In this document: positions 1 to 9,311 of the stretch, piece after piece | Layout of the letters: every line of letters starts with the position of its first letter | Position numbering within the stretch: the first letter of the stretch is position 1 | Assembly (NCBI RefSeq): GCF_024746815.1 | Contig: NZ_CP080528.1 | Coordinates: forward strand, 957,443 to 1,021,442 | Origin: Mesorhizobium sp. AR07 | GTDB taxonomy: Bacteria; Pseudomonadota; Alphaproteobacteria; Rhizobiales; Rhizobiaceae | Direction of reading: 5' to 3' | Length of the DNA stretch: 64,000 bases | Made by a program: the position numbers and the translations under genes | The notes under the pieces: generated by a model | Database searches by the model: none | What the model was told of the DNA's origin: nothing | What the model saw: the letters and a program-made list of their open reading frames with translations, nothing else

Positions 1-1737
1 CATATCCTGGACGAAAGATCGGTCGATCTTGAGCCGCGAAAGAGGCAATTTACGAAGATAAGTGAGTGATGAATAGCCGGTGCCAAAATCGTCAAGAGCA
101 ACTGTTACGGATAGAGAACCTAACGATTGTAATAATGAAATCGTTTCTTCAAAATTCGAAATCAGCACAGTTTCTGTGATCTCGACCTCCAGTCTTCGGG
201 GCTCCAAACCGGCTTCAGCCAAGGCCACCACAATTCCATCCAGTAAGGCTTTATTCTTAAGCTGTACTACCGACAAGTTGACGGAGACCCGCAAGTCGTG
301 CGGCCAACGGGCAGCCGCCAAACAAGCCGTTTTGACGACCCAGTGTCCGATGGAGTGAATCAAACCCGTTTCTTCAGCGATAGATATGAACTCCGACGGT
401 GGGATCGCGCCAAGGGTCGGATGGTGCCACCGCAGAAGCGCTTCAAAACCTCGGATGCGATCGCTGCTGAGGTCGAGAAAGGGTTGAAATGCGAGCGAAA
501 GCTGGCCATTGGCCAGCGCAGATGCCAGATCGCGTTCAAGGGCATGGCGCCTTGCAGCAGCTTCATCGTCGCTTCCGCTGAAAAACTGGATGGAGCCCGC
601 CCCCAGCGTCTTAGCCCTGTACAGCGCGGTGTCGACGCACCGCAAGAGTTGGTTGGCATCCAAACCGTCCGTGGGCGCCAAAGCGATACCAATAGAGGCC
701 CTGCAATATATTTCGCGCCCTTCGATCAAGAAAGGCGCGCGCACGGCATCTATGATCTGTTTGGCTAAAGACCCGATTTGATCTGGCCTGATATCGCGCG
801 TAGCGATTATTGCAAATTCGTCGCCCTCCAATCTCGCAATGCCGTCGCTCTCCCGTGTCGATTTCCGAAGTCTCGCAGCCACTTCGACCAAAAGGACATC
901 CGCTATTGCTCGGCCAAAACGATCGTTCACCTCGTCGAAATTGTTAAGATCGAACAAAAGTAGCGCAAAGTGCTGGTCAAACTGCCTTGCGTCCACCAAC
1001 GCGCTGTCCAGCCGCTCATTGAAGCTGAACCGGTTTGGCAAACTCGTTAGAATGTCCCTGCGAATGGCATTTTCGCTTTCCGCTTGCAGAATGAAGCGTT
1101 GGGTAAATTCGAACGCGTGAGCAAGCACTGCACGAAATAGCGTGATGGCGTAGCTTACTATCAGGATTGCGACGGGCAGATTGACGGCGTCTCCCACCCA
1201 CACAATCGCCACCGCCGAACCGACGAAGATCGGTAGCGTATACGCGACGGCCGCAATAGGAATTGTGGAAAAAGAAGCGGCACCGCCTGCGATCATCCCC
1301 GCACTCAGGCAGGTAATGACGACCTGGGCTGCGCTTGTTGCCCCGCTGAAGAACAGAACGGGAAGTGCTCCCCACCAAGTGCCGAACAAGAAGGCGTTGC
1401 GCACCAGGTTTTGCGTTGTCCGGCGAGACACTGACCTTGGTTTGACTGACTGAAACGATGATCTCGCTCTTAAGCCTACGACAGCTGAGGCTACGATGAT
1501 AACACTCGCCCAGAGGACGGCATTCGTTTGGTCGGGCGAGCCCCAAAGCGCCATAACAAAAGTGGCCGCATTGAGTATGTTCGCAACCATGCCAAGAGGC
1601 GTGTTGCGAAGAACGAGACTGACCTGCTCCGCCCTGATTCGGCTGGCAAGGGGTTCGATTGTCGAGGGCCCGCCAAAAACTCGCAGGTCTCCCGCCAGAA
1701 GGTCACCGAACCTTGCGGCAGAGAGACGCTGCCTCAC
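1..1737 (-). CDS. Membrane GGDEF-EAL c-di-GMP enzyme, 3' end cut by window edge
   Basis: The minus-strand frame is open from the proposed GTG start at 1737 to the window edge, so the C-terminus is missing. A GGGGGAG ribosome-binding site lies just upstream of that GTG. The N-terminal ~200 residues hold several hydrophobic segments (for example around LPVLFFSGATSAAQVV), so it is probably an inner-membrane protein. A GGDEF domain follows with the signature degenerated to EGDEF and an RxxD inhibitory-site motif (RESD) five residues before it. The EAL domain has intact GFEALLRWHHP and DDFGTGYSSL motifs. Such proteins make or degrade cyclic di-GMP. With EGDEF but intact EAL motifs I infer mainly phosphodiesterase activity. 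Upstream lies non-coding DNA and an IS5 element, so it seems to be a single-gene unit. Confidence 0.85.
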   Translation of the reverse strand, partial: MRQRLSAARFGDLLAGDLRVFGGPSTIEPLASRIRAEQVSLVLRNTPLGMVANILNAATFVMALWGSPDQTNAVLWASVIIVASAVVGLRARSSFQSVKPRSVSRRTTQNLVRNAFLFGTWWGALPVLFFSGATSAAQVVITCLSAGMIAGGAASFSTIPIAAVAYTLPIFVGSAVAIVWVGDAVNLPVAILIVSYAITLFRAVLAHAFEFTQRFILQAESENAIRRDILTSLPNRFSFNERLDSALVDARQFDQHFALLLFDLNNFDEVNDRFGRAIADVLLVEVAARLRKSTRESDGIARLEGDEFAIIATRDIRPDQIGSLAKQIIDAVRAPFLIEGREIYCRASIGIALAPTDGLDANQLLRCVDTALYRAKTLGAGSIQFFSGSDDEAAARRHALERDLASALANGQLSLAFQPFLDLSSDRIRGFEALLRWHHPTLGAIPPSEFISIAEETGLIHSIGHWVVKTACLAAARWPHDLRVSVNLSVVQLKNKALLDGIVVALAEAGLEPRRLEVEITETVLISNFEETISLLQSLGSLSVTVALDDFGTGYSSLTYLRKLPLSRLKIDRSFVQDM

Positions 1738-2023
1738 TCTTTCACTCCCCCGCCCTAGAGTAGTAGCTGCGTGTTTGTTCCCTAGCACAGAACAATTCGG
1801 AAAAAAGTAAATTTCAACCGCAAAATTTGGACAGCTCAGTTGGGAAGCCAAGGGCTCCCTAATTCGAAGATAGCGAAACGCGATGCTCCCTTAGGACCTC
1901 GCTGCCGTATTGCGCCGCCATCTCGGCATAGCGGTTGACCTGCGTAACACTGCACCATCTACGAACGCTCGCGAGTATTACCACGAACGTGCGACCCGCT
2001 TCCGCACTAAGGCCTGTTGAGAT

Positions 2024-2436
2024 TCATCGTGAGTTTATGACGGCGGCTGCGAGATGGATGATTGCGTTGAAGCTCTGGTCGGTTTTGTCAGCTCGCATGG
2101 CGATACGCTTGAACTCCTTGAGTTTGCAGAAGAAGTTTTCGATGAGATGACGCCATTTATAGAGTTCGAAGTCGAGAGGCAGCGGCAAGGCGCGCCTCGG
2201 ATGCTGCGAGATGACGATCTTGGCGCCGCGTTCGTTCAGATCGGCAATAATGGTGTTGCTGTCGAAGGCCTTGTCGGCGATCAGGCCGCCGAAGGCGACG
2301 CCGTCGATGAGCGGGGCGACGCCCACCGTATCGAAGCGATGTCCTGGCAGGAGAACGAAGCGCACGAGATTGCCGAGCGCATCGGTGAGCGCAAGAATCT
2401 TGGTAGTCATGCCGCCCTTGGAGCGGCCTATGGCCT
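2024..2436 (-). CDS. IS5-family transposase OrfB (C-terminal half)
   Basis: This is the second frame of the same element. It is open further upstream, but only the part from about SKGGMTTKILALTDALGN is transposase-like. It carries the second DDE aspartate region (LIADKAFDSNTI) and the C-terminal YKWRHLIENFFCKLKEFKRIAMRADKTD signature with the catalytic glutamate. It is probably made only as a frameshift fusion with OrfA, which it overlaps. The start given is the approximate frameshift region, not an independent start codon. Confidence 0.75.
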
Positions 2437-2775
2437 GGCTTTGAGTCCCCCTTTTGCGCCCTGGCCGTGGCGGTGGACCTTGACGATGGTTGCGTCGACC
2501 ATGGCGAACTCCATGTCCGGCTGGTCCGAACAGGCCTCGAAAAGCCGAAGGAAAACATCGGCTTTGACCCAATCGCGGTATCGCTTGAAGACGGTGTTCC
2601 AACCTCCGAAAAAGGCTGGAAGGTCACGCCACGGGCTTCCCGTGCGCACGATCCAAAGCACGGCCTCGATGAAGCGGCGGTTGTCGCTGCCGCTTCGACC
2701 AGGGTCGATCGGCTTACCCAGGCAATGCGGTTCCATCTTCGCCCATTGGGCATCAGTCAGCACAAATCGTTCCAT
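2428..2775 (-). CDS. IS5-family transposase OrfA (N-terminal half)
   Basis: This 115-residue frame starts MERFVLTDAQWAKMEPHCLG, the typical N-terminus of IS427-group transposases (DUF4096-type). It contains the first catalytic region in FAMVDATIVKVHRHG. It ends in GAKGGLKARP, where the second frame takes over, consistent with programmed -1 frameshifting to give the full transposase. It has no function apart from transposition. Confidence 0.8.
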   Translation of the reverse strand: MERFVLTDAQWAKMEPHCLGKPIDPGRSGSDNRRFIEAVLWIVRTGSPWRDLPAFFGGWNTVFKRYRDWVKADVFLRLFEACSDQPDMEFAMVDATIVKVHRHGQGAKGGLKARP

Positions 2776-2803
2776 CCAAAGCTTGAATCACAAACAAGCC
2801 AAA

Positions 2804-3166
2804 AGTGGAATCTGGAGGGTTCTGTGAGGTCCGTGGCACAGGCGGGGCACGCGGGCTCGACGTCGGGCCTCATTGCAAGCCGGATTGAGCGAAGCCGCGG
2901 GCTGGTCTGGCGCTATGGGGATTGTAGCCTGGAGGGGCGGTCGGGATTGTCTTCGTCGGGTGAATGAAGGGCAACCGCGATGCGACCCCAAGGGATGGTG
3001 GCATGGTGGAAGGTCGAATGTTGATGGCGGTCACCGCGGATTGGGTCGGCACGCCTTCTGTCGCGGGCACGAGTGCTCGCGGTCTTGTGCGGAAAGTCAA
3101 AGGTCGGCATGCCGGCGCGGATGGCGACGGATACCAAAGCTGGTGATGTGGACCTGCCGCGTACGA
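2804..3166. other. Non-coding tail between IS5 and the IS91 transposase
   Basis: I see no convincing gene here; reading frames across it are shadows. The stretch lies directly downstream of the IS91 transposase stop codon (minus strand) and is probably the terminal region of that element. I could not identify its end sequence. Confidence 0.4.
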
Positions 3167-4348
3167 TCATGAGGTGTCGTCCCACAAGGGACCTGGCGGC
3201 GCTTGTCCGCAGCGCCAGATGGCCAGCGTGATCATCGATCCTCCACAGCATGGGCAGCGATGCGCAGATGCGAGGGGCGCGGCCGTGCTTTCGACGTGCG
3301 GTTCGATATTGTCCTGCTGCGGGTTGGCCAGCAGCCTGCGACACAGGTCGAGCTTTGCGGCGCGATGGCCGTTGGCGAGGAATCCGTAATGGCGGATGCG
3401 GTGGAAGCCGTCCGGCAAGGTGTGCAGCAGGAAGCGCCTGATGAACTCGTGCACATCCAGCGTCATGAGCTTTGCCTTGCCGCCATGCCGATAATCCCTC
3501 CAGCGGAACGCGACCTTGCCGTTGGCCGTGCTGACCAGACGGGAATTGGCGATGGCGACGCGATGGGTATAGCGGCCGAGATAAGCCAGCACCTGCTCTG
3601 GCCCGCCGAACGGCGGCTTGGCGTAGACAACCCAGTCGAGGCGGCGGACTTCGCCAACCTGGCGTTTGAACACGGCGGGCTCCGCCAGGTCGGCGAGATT
3701 GCCGAAGAAGCTCAACTTGCCCGCTTCGTACGCTGTCCGCAGTTCCTCCAGAAAGAGCCGGCGGAACAGGCGCGACAGCACCCGCACCGGCAGGAAGAAG
3801 CCGGGCCTGCAAGAGATCCAGCGCGTTCCATCGGGCGACAGCCCACCACCCGGCACGATGCAATGGATGTGGGGATGATAATGGAGGTTCTGACCCCAAC
3901 TGTGCAGGACGCCGACAAGGCCGATCTCGGCTCCCAGATGTTTGGAATCGGCGGCGATGGTGCGTAGCGTCTCGGCGACCGCCTTGAACAGGATCGTGTA
4001 GACCGCCGCCTTGTTCTGGAGGGCGATCGCCGCGATTTGCGCGGGCAGCGTGAAGACGACGTGGAAATAGGGAACCGGCAGGAGTTCGCCCTGCCGCGCG
4101 GCAAGCCATTCCCGGCAGGCCTGTCCCTGGCACTTCGGGCAATGCCGATTGCGGCAGGAATTGTAGGCGACGCGGATCGCCCCGCAGGACCGGCAGCCCT
4201 CGACATGGCCGCCCAGTTCGGCGGTCCGGCATAGCTCGATCGCGCTCATCACGCGCCGCTCGACGCGCCCGAGATGGCCGTCATGGGCCTGCCGATACGC
4301 CTCGCCGTGGCGGCGGAAGATGTCCGCCACCTCCAGTCTCGCCGACAT
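3167..4348 (-). CDS. IS91-family Y2-type transposase
   Basis: This is a 393-residue protein, full length for the family. The N-terminal zinc-binding module has the cysteine pattern CRSCGAIRVAYNSCRNRHCPKCQG. It is followed by the rolling-circle HUH-type motif LHYHPHIHCIVPGGG and a C-terminal region with Y-containing YLGRYTHRVAI, plus a second zinc cluster CPCCGG near the end. It acts as a single-strand (rolling-circle) transposase. The gene lies 12 bases downstream of a tyrosine recombinase on the same strand, a frequent pairing in rhizobial IS91-like elements, so the two likely move as one unit. Confidence 0.9.
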   Translation of the reverse strand: MSARLEVADIFRRHGEAYRQAHDGHLGRVERRVMSAIELCRTAELGGHVEGCRSCGAIRVAYNSCRNRHCPKCQGQACREWLAARQGELLPVPYFHVVFTLPAQIAAIALQNKAAVYTILFKAVAETLRTIAADSKHLGAEIGLVGVLHSWGQNLHYHPHIHCIVPGGGLSPDGTRWISCRPGFFLPVRVLSRLFRRLFLEELRTAYEAGKLSFFGNLADLAEPAVFKRQVGEVRRLDWVVYAKPPFGGPEQVLAYLGRYTHRVAIANSRLVSTANGKVAFRWRDYRHGGKAKLMTLDVHEFIRRFLLHTLPDGFHRIRHYGFLANGHRAAKLDLCRRLLANPQQDNIEPHVESTAAPLASAHRCPCCGGSMITLAIWRCGQAPPGPLWDDTS

Positions 4349-4360
4349 TGGCGGAACCGG

Positions 4361-5221
4361 TCAGCCCGGCGGCACAACCTCAATGGTCAGCCGATCGAGC
4401 GGGCTTTCCGTCCGCCGAATGAGACCGTTCGAGACCTTCGTGTAGCGCGCCGTGCTCGACAGGTTGTTGTGGCCGAGCAGCACCTGAATGATGCGGATGT
4501 CCGTACCGTTCTCCAGCAAATGCGTGGCGAAGCTGTGCCTGAGCGTATGCACCGTCACGCGCTTGTCGATGCCGGCAGCCGCACGCGCCGAGCGGCACGC
4601 CGAATAGAGAACCTGCACATCGATGGGGCGATCGACGCCGCGCCCGGGAAACAGCCAGCCCTGCGGCTTCGCCAGCCGCCAGTAGACCCGCAGGATACGC
4701 AGCAGCTGCGCCGACAGCATCACGGTGCGGTCCTTGCCGCCCTTGCCATGCTCGACACGGATCACCCCGCGACCGCTGTCGATGTCGCCGACCTTCAGCC
4801 CGACAGTCTCCGAGGCGCGAAGACCTGCTGCGTAGGCCGTCGTCAGGGCCGTACGGGTCTTCAGGCTCGGCACCGCCTCCAGGAAGGCGACGACCTCATC
4901 GGCGCTCAACACCACCGGCAGCGTGCGTGGCGAGCGAGCATAGACGATACGCTCCGGAATCTCGGCATGGCCCAGCGTCACGCCGTAGAAGAACCGCAGC
5001 GCGCACACCGTCTGGTTCAGCGCTGGCCACGAGATTCCGGTCGAGACCAGATGAACTTGGAAGGCGCGGACGTCCTCCAGACCGAGCCGGTCCGGCGAAC
5101 GGCCAAAGTAGCGCGAAAACTTCGCCACGGCATGCACGTAGGATCGCTGCGTGGCCGGCGACAGATTGCGGATCGTCATATCCTCGATCATGCGCCGGCG
5201 AAGCGGGCTCAACTCGGCCAT
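4361..5221 (-). CDS. Tyrosine recombinase accompanying IS91 transposase
   Basis: This is a phage-integrase family protein of about 286 residues. The SAM-like N-terminal domain reads SPATQRSYVHAVAKFSRYFGRSPDRL. The catalytic domain shows the first arginine in YAAGLRASE, HTLRHSFATHLLENG with H-x-x-R, LLGHNNLSSTARYTKV with the third histidine, and the nucleophilic tyrosine in ARYTKV. I chose the ATG at 5221 because AGGAGC precedes it at good spacing; an upstream start would add 14 unlikely residues. It sits immediately upstream of the IS91 transposase in an apparent two-gene operon. Confidence 0.88.
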   Translation of the reverse strand: MAELSPLRRRMIEDMTIRNLSPATQRSYVHAVAKFSRYFGRSPDRLGLEDVRAFQVHLVSTGISWPALNQTVCALRFFYGVTLGHAEIPERIVYARSPRTLPVVLSADEVVAFLEAVPSLKTRTALTTAYAAGLRASETVGLKVGDIDSGRGVIRVEHGKGGKDRTVMLSAQLLRILRVYWRLAKPQGWLFPGRGVDRPIDVQVLYSACRSARAAAGIDKRVTVHTLRHSFATHLLENGTDIRIIQVLLGHNNLSSTARYTKVSNGLIRRTESPLDRLTIEVVPPG

Positions 5222-5326
5222 TTTATTGCTCCTGTTCTCAAGATTGCGCTTCAACAGCCGCAATCCTCTAAAACAGAAGCTTCACCCGCAAACCGACCCG
5301 CCAAATGCCGCGTCAGCGGCTTCGTT

Positions 5327-7267
5327 GTGTGCCCAGCATGTTCAACCGCTTGGGGGTGAAAGTTCCCTAGCCAACCTGATGGAGGTGAAGGCTTAGCAAA
5401 GCGCAAGGGCATCACCGCGAGGTGGTGTCTGAAGGAAGCGTGGAGCAAAACCGCGACCTGACGAACAGAAACCGGATATGAGGCATCCCTGGCCGGACGA
5501 GCGGGCAACGTGTCGCGAAGTCCATATCCATCAAGGGGCAGGGCTGTAGATCCGGCAGGTGCGCGGGGAAGGCGATTGAACTTACCTGGGGAGGCCTGCG
5601 TCATGTTCCGACTTCGGAACTGAGGGAACCGCAAGGTGACCTGACCGTGATGCAGGAGTCAGCAGAGGGCGTAGTAGGTGATGCTGTCGGCAAGGCTAGT
5701 GAGGCACTCCAAGGCCGAAAGGCGGAGCAAATGGATAGGCCGAGCCGGAAACGATGACCGAAGGCCCGAACGATTGGAAGCGGCAAGTAGGACTGGCAAC
5801 TCATGAGTGGAAAGCGGCAGAAGACCCAGTATTCACTGGCCCTGGAACCGAGGGACCGGGGTGAAGCCCCTGTCAGCGGTTACCAAGGGGCCGAACCACT
5901 CATGGCGAAGTCGGCACCCGAAAGCCCGGCTTGGACGGAACAGCTAATGGAGACGGTATGTAGCCGAGAGAATCTGGAAACAGCGTGGAAACGCGTTCGA
6001 AGCAACAAGGGTAGCCCAGGCGTGGATGGGATGACCATCGAGGACGCCAAGGGCTACCTGCGTGAGCACTGGCCAAGCATCCGGTCTCGATTGCTCGAGG
6101 GAACCTATCAGCCGCAGCCGGTCAAGCGGGTCGAAATCCCCAAGCCGGACGGCGGGGTCAGAAAACTCGGCGTACCTTGCGTCGTCGACAGACTGATCCA
6201 GCAAGCCCTGCTGCAGGTCCTGCAAGAGCAGTGGGATCCGACGTTCTCGGAGCACAGCTACGGCTTCCGCCCGGGACGCTCTGCCCATCAGGCAGTAGCC
6301 CAAGCGCAATGCTACATTGCCGAGGGTTACAGCTACGTGGTTGACCTCGACCTCGAAAGATTTTTCGATCGGGTTAATCATGATAGCCTGATGGCGCGCG
6401 TCGCCGCCAGGGTGTCCGATAAGCGTGCGCTCAAACTCATCCGTGCATTCCTCAATGCGGGGGTGATGGAGGACGGCCTGGTCCGTCCGGTGGACGAGGG
6501 GACCCCGCAAGGCGGCCCGCTCTCGCCCCTCCTGAGCAACCTCCTACTCGACGATCTCGACAAGGAACTGACCCGACGTGGCCACCGTTTTTGCCGCTAC
6601 GCCGACGACTGCAACATCTATGTTCGCAGCCGCCGCGCCGGCGAACGGGTCATGGCTTCCGTCAGCCGGTTCCTGACCAAGAAGCTGCGGCTGAAGGTCA
6701 ACGAGGCGAAGAGCGCGGTGGCGCGACCGGAGGAGCGGAAGTTCCTAGGGTTCAGCATCTCGAATGACGGGAGCGAGCGGCGCATCGCGCCAAAAGCTCT
6801 CGCCAAATTCAAGACGCGGATCTGGGACATGACACGCCGGACCCTGGGCATCAGTCTGCCGCAGCTGATCAAGGAGCTGAAGCCATACCTCGTCGGTTGG
6901 CGCGGCTACTTCGGCTTCTGCCAGACGCCTCGAGTACTCACACACCTGGAAGCGTGGATCCGCCGGAGACTACGCATGTATCTCTGGCGGCAATGGGGGA
7001 ACGGGCACAACCGCTTCAAGGAACTGCGTCGTCATGGCGTACCAAAGTTCGGAGCTGCGGTTGCCGCCGGTTCACCGACGGGATTCTGGCGCATGTCAGG
7101 ACACCCGGCGGTCCAACAGGCCCTGCGCAACCATTACTTCGACTCTCTCGGTCTCCCTCGCCTCCATGTCTCTGCCCAAGCTTAATCCGATCGAACCGCC
7201 GTGGTACGGACCCGTATGCCCGGTGGTGTGGGAGGGGCGGCGTCGCGAGGCGTCCCCCTATCCCGAT
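5327..7267 (+). mobile_element. Group II intron (retroelement), about 1.9 kb
   Basis: The 5' end GTGTGCCCAGCATG is a typical group II intron start. The 3' end carries a recognisable domain V/VI region (GAACCGCCGTGG at about 7193, then CCGTATGCC...GGTGGTGTGGG) and finishes in CTATCCCGAT. The maturase gene lies inside. Just upstream of the insertion point is a GCCGC-gtca-GCGGC hairpin followed by TTCGTT. Insertion after a terminator-like hairpin is the known habit of class C introns. The intron sits between the IS91 element and an IS5-type end, so it is itself nested in mobile DNA. Confidence 0.85.
5803..7185 (+). CDS. ltrA: Group II intron reverse transcriptase/maturase
   Basis: This 460-residue intron-encoded protein has the reverse transcriptase fingers and palm motifs: RSNKGSPGVDGM, YGFRPGRSAHQAV, DLDLERFFDRVNHD, GTPQGGPLSPLLSNLLLD and the catalytic CRYADDCNIYV. 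A maturase (domain X) region follows with LKPYLVGWRGYFGFCQTP. No C-terminal HNH endonuclease is present, as in class C and several other endonuclease-less groups. The protein splices the intron RNA and copies it into new sites. It appears intact, so the intron may still be mobile. Confidence 0.92.
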   Translation: MSGKRQKTQYSLALEPRDRGEAPVSGYQGAEPLMAKSAPESPAWTEQLMETVCSRENLETAWKRVRSNKGSPGVDGMTIEDAKGYLREHWPSIRSRLLEGTYQPQPVKRVEIPKPDGGVRKLGVPCVVDRLIQQALLQVLQEQWDPTFSEHSYGFRPGRSAHQAVAQAQCYIAEGYSYVVDLDLERFFDRVNHDSLMARVAARVSDKRALKLIRAFLNAGVMEDGLVRPVDEGTPQGGPLSPLLSNLLLDDLDKELTRRGHRFCRYADDCNIYVRSRRAGERVMASVSRFLTKKLRLKVNEAKSAVARPEERKFLGFSISNDGSERRIAPKALAKFKTRIWDMTRRTLGISLPQLIKELKPYLVGWRGYFGFCQTPRVLTHLEAWIRRRLRMYLWRQWGNGHNRFKELRRHGVPKFGAAVAAGSPTGFWRMSGHPAVQQALRNHYFDSLGLPRLHVSAQA

Positions 7268-7270
7268 CAA

Positions 7271-7288
7271 TCCTGAATCTCAACAGGT
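7271..7288. repeat. Solo IS5/IS427-type terminal repeat
   Basis: CTGAATCTCAACAGGTCT matches, in inverse orientation, the left terminal repeat of the IS5 element at 2009 (GGCCTGTTGAGATTCA), with one or two differences. No transposase adjoins it. It lies between the group II intron end and the stop codon of the GGDEF-EAL gene and is probably the stump of another copy. Confidence 0.6.
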
Positions 7289-7289
7289 C

Positions 7290-9311
7290 TTAGGCCGCGC
7301 TGTTCTTGACCACGCGCAGTTCGTGGTTGCTCAGCCGTCGGGAAGCGGGCGTCCGGCCTTTGCCGCTCGTATGCTGAGCGAAGTCGGAAATCGGGCAGGG
7401 TCGGCCAAGTAGGTAACCCTGGATCGCATCGCAGGCTTCTTGCCGCAGGAAGGTCAGCTCCGCGTCCGTTTCGACGCCCTCTGCCAGGACCGGGAGCTTG
7501 AGGCCCCGAGCGAGGCCAAAGACCGCACGCATGACGGCAGCCGCCTCATCACTGGTATCCACCGCCCGGACTAGAGACTGATCGACTTTGATCTTATCAA
7601 ACGGGAATGCCCGCAGATTCGATAGCGACGAGTATCCGGTGCCAAAATCATCCATGGCGATTTGAACCCCAAGGCTTTTGAGCTGACGCAGGGCAGAGAG
7701 CGCCCGCCCGATATCCTTGATCAGGCAAGTTTCGGTAATCTCCAGCTCGAGGCGGAACGGATCGAGACCGGTTTCTTTCAGCACTGCCCCGACCAGCTCG
7801 GGCAAATTCCCGCCGTGGAGTTGCATGGCCGAAACGTTGACGCTGATTGCTAGCGGTTGTTGCCAGCTTGCCGCTTCGGCGCAGGCGGTCCGCAGCACCC
7901 ATTCACCGATCTTCAGAATGGCGCCACACTCTTCCGCGATCGGGATGAACACGGCCGGCGGAACGGCGCCGCGTTCCGGATGATCCCACCGGAGCAGCGC
8001 TTCGAAACCGAAGACCTTGTTGGACAGGAGTTCCGCCTGCGGTTGATAGACGAGGCGGAGTTCCTTGCGCGAGATCGCGTGACGGATGTCGTGCTCGAAC
8101 TGGCGGCGATCGCGCAGGTGCTCACCCATGGACGGCTCGAAAACGCAATAAAGGCCACGGCCCTGCATCTTGGCCTCATAAAGCGCAGCGTCGGCATGGC
8201 TCAGAAGGGTCTCCCGATCGGGTGCATCGTTCGGGAATACAGCGATGCCTATGCTGGTGCCGATGGTGACACCGGCGGGCAGGTTAGCGCCTGTGTCGTT
8301 GAGTGCGTCCAGGATGGCTTCAGCAGTGCGCGTCGCATAGCCCGCGCTCGGCAGACCGGGAACAATCACAGCGAACTCGTCGCCGCCCAAGCGCGCAACC
8401 ATCTGCCCTGGCTTAAGGACGCCCCTGATCTTCTCGGCCACACACTGCAGCACGGCGTCTCCGACGAGATGGCCGAAGAGGTCGTTGATCTCCTTGAAGC
8501 GGTCGAGGTCGAGGAAGAGGACGGCAAGGCACCGCTCAGCGCCGCGATGCGTCGTAAACTCGGCCTCCAGCTTTTCGTTAAAGCTCGTGCGGTTTGGAAG
8601 CTTGGTCAAGGGATCGTGGTGGGCAAGGAAATGAATCTCTTCCTCCGCCCGCTTGCGCCCGCGGATATCGCGCACGGCAAGAACCTGGTGTTGCTTGCCG
8701 GCATAGAGGATGCTGGCCGGATCAGCTCAACCGGGACCGTGCTGCCGTCCGTCGCGCATAGTCCCACCTCCAGCGGCGTTTGCGTAGTGCCCGAGAGCTC
8801 GCCTTGGGAAACCGTGGGAAAGAAGGACGCGAGCGGGCGGCCGGCCGGCTGAGAGCCGTCGACGCAGGCAAGCGCGGCGAAACTGCGATTGGCTGCCACG
8901 ATCTCGGTTTCGTTGCACACGATCAGCCCCTCGACGGCCGCGTCGGCCAGCTCCTGCATGCGCGCTGCTTCGCCGGCGCGACGGAGATCGCGCACATCGA
9001 GGGCGAGGCCGATGATGGCCAAAAGGATGATGACGATCGAAACGAGGGCTACGCCAGCGGCCATCCAGTCCGCGGGCAACGCCGTTGCGGAAATGACAAT
9101 GCGCGGGTCTGGCATGATTGCGGCCGCGCCCATCGCCGTGAAATGGTGGCTGCAAATCGCTACCGTCAGCACGAGGGCGCCGAGCGCCTTCCACTTGACC
9201 GTGTTGGCGTGAAGGGCAACCGGCAATGCGGCCGCGCCGAACAGCCCACCAAGAATGATTGAGGCGGCGACGAGCGGCACATCCCAGACGACGCGGCCCG
9301 CGATCTCGAAT
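7290..9311 (-). pseudogene. 3' part of disrupted MHYT-GGDEF-EAL c-di-GMP gene
   Basis: This is the downstream part of a gene split by the IS256 copy at 9312-10717. Reading down the minus strand it resumes with FEIAGRVVWDVPL, the third MHYT repeat (SHHFTAMGAAA), transmembrane segments and a PAS-like region. A one-base frameshift follows near 8718-8722, where RPASSMPA should read on as ASILYAGKQHQVLAVRDIRGRKRAEEE. Beyond it the GGDEF domain (LGGDEFAVIVPG) and the EAL domain (FEALLRWDHPERG, DDFGTGYSSLSNL) are intact and open from about 8675 to 7290 (461 residues). That part could still be translated alone. The family makes or degrades c-di-GMP and senses small ligands with the membrane MHYT domain. 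Confidence 0.85.
9303..9311. repeat. Left target-site duplication of IS256 copy
   Basis: ATCTCGAAT is repeated at 10718-10726, directly outside the two IS256 terminal repeats. IS256 elements usually duplicate 8 bp; the ninth matching base may be chance. Confidence 0.8.

Larger units (their letters stand above)
2009..2803 (-). mobile_element. IS5-family (IS427-like) insertion sequence
   Basis: The element is about 0.8 kb with imperfect terminal inverted repeats: GGCCTGTTGAGATTCA at the left end and the reverse complement of TGAATCACAAACAAGCC at the right. It carries two overlapping minus-strand frames encoding the two halves of a DDE transposase. That is the usual layout of the IS427 group, where a ribosomal frameshift joins them. 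I could not fix the target duplication. A related solo end occurs at 7271-7288. Confidence 0.8.

Noticed and set aside
2913..4232. A 439-residue minus-strand frame over the IS91 transposase
   Set aside because: It is out of frame with the clear Y2 transposase and is Pro/Arg-rich, a high-GC shadow.
4274..5359. A 361-residue plus-strand frame
   Set aside because: Shadow of the tyrosine recombinase, which has all catalytic motifs on the other strand.
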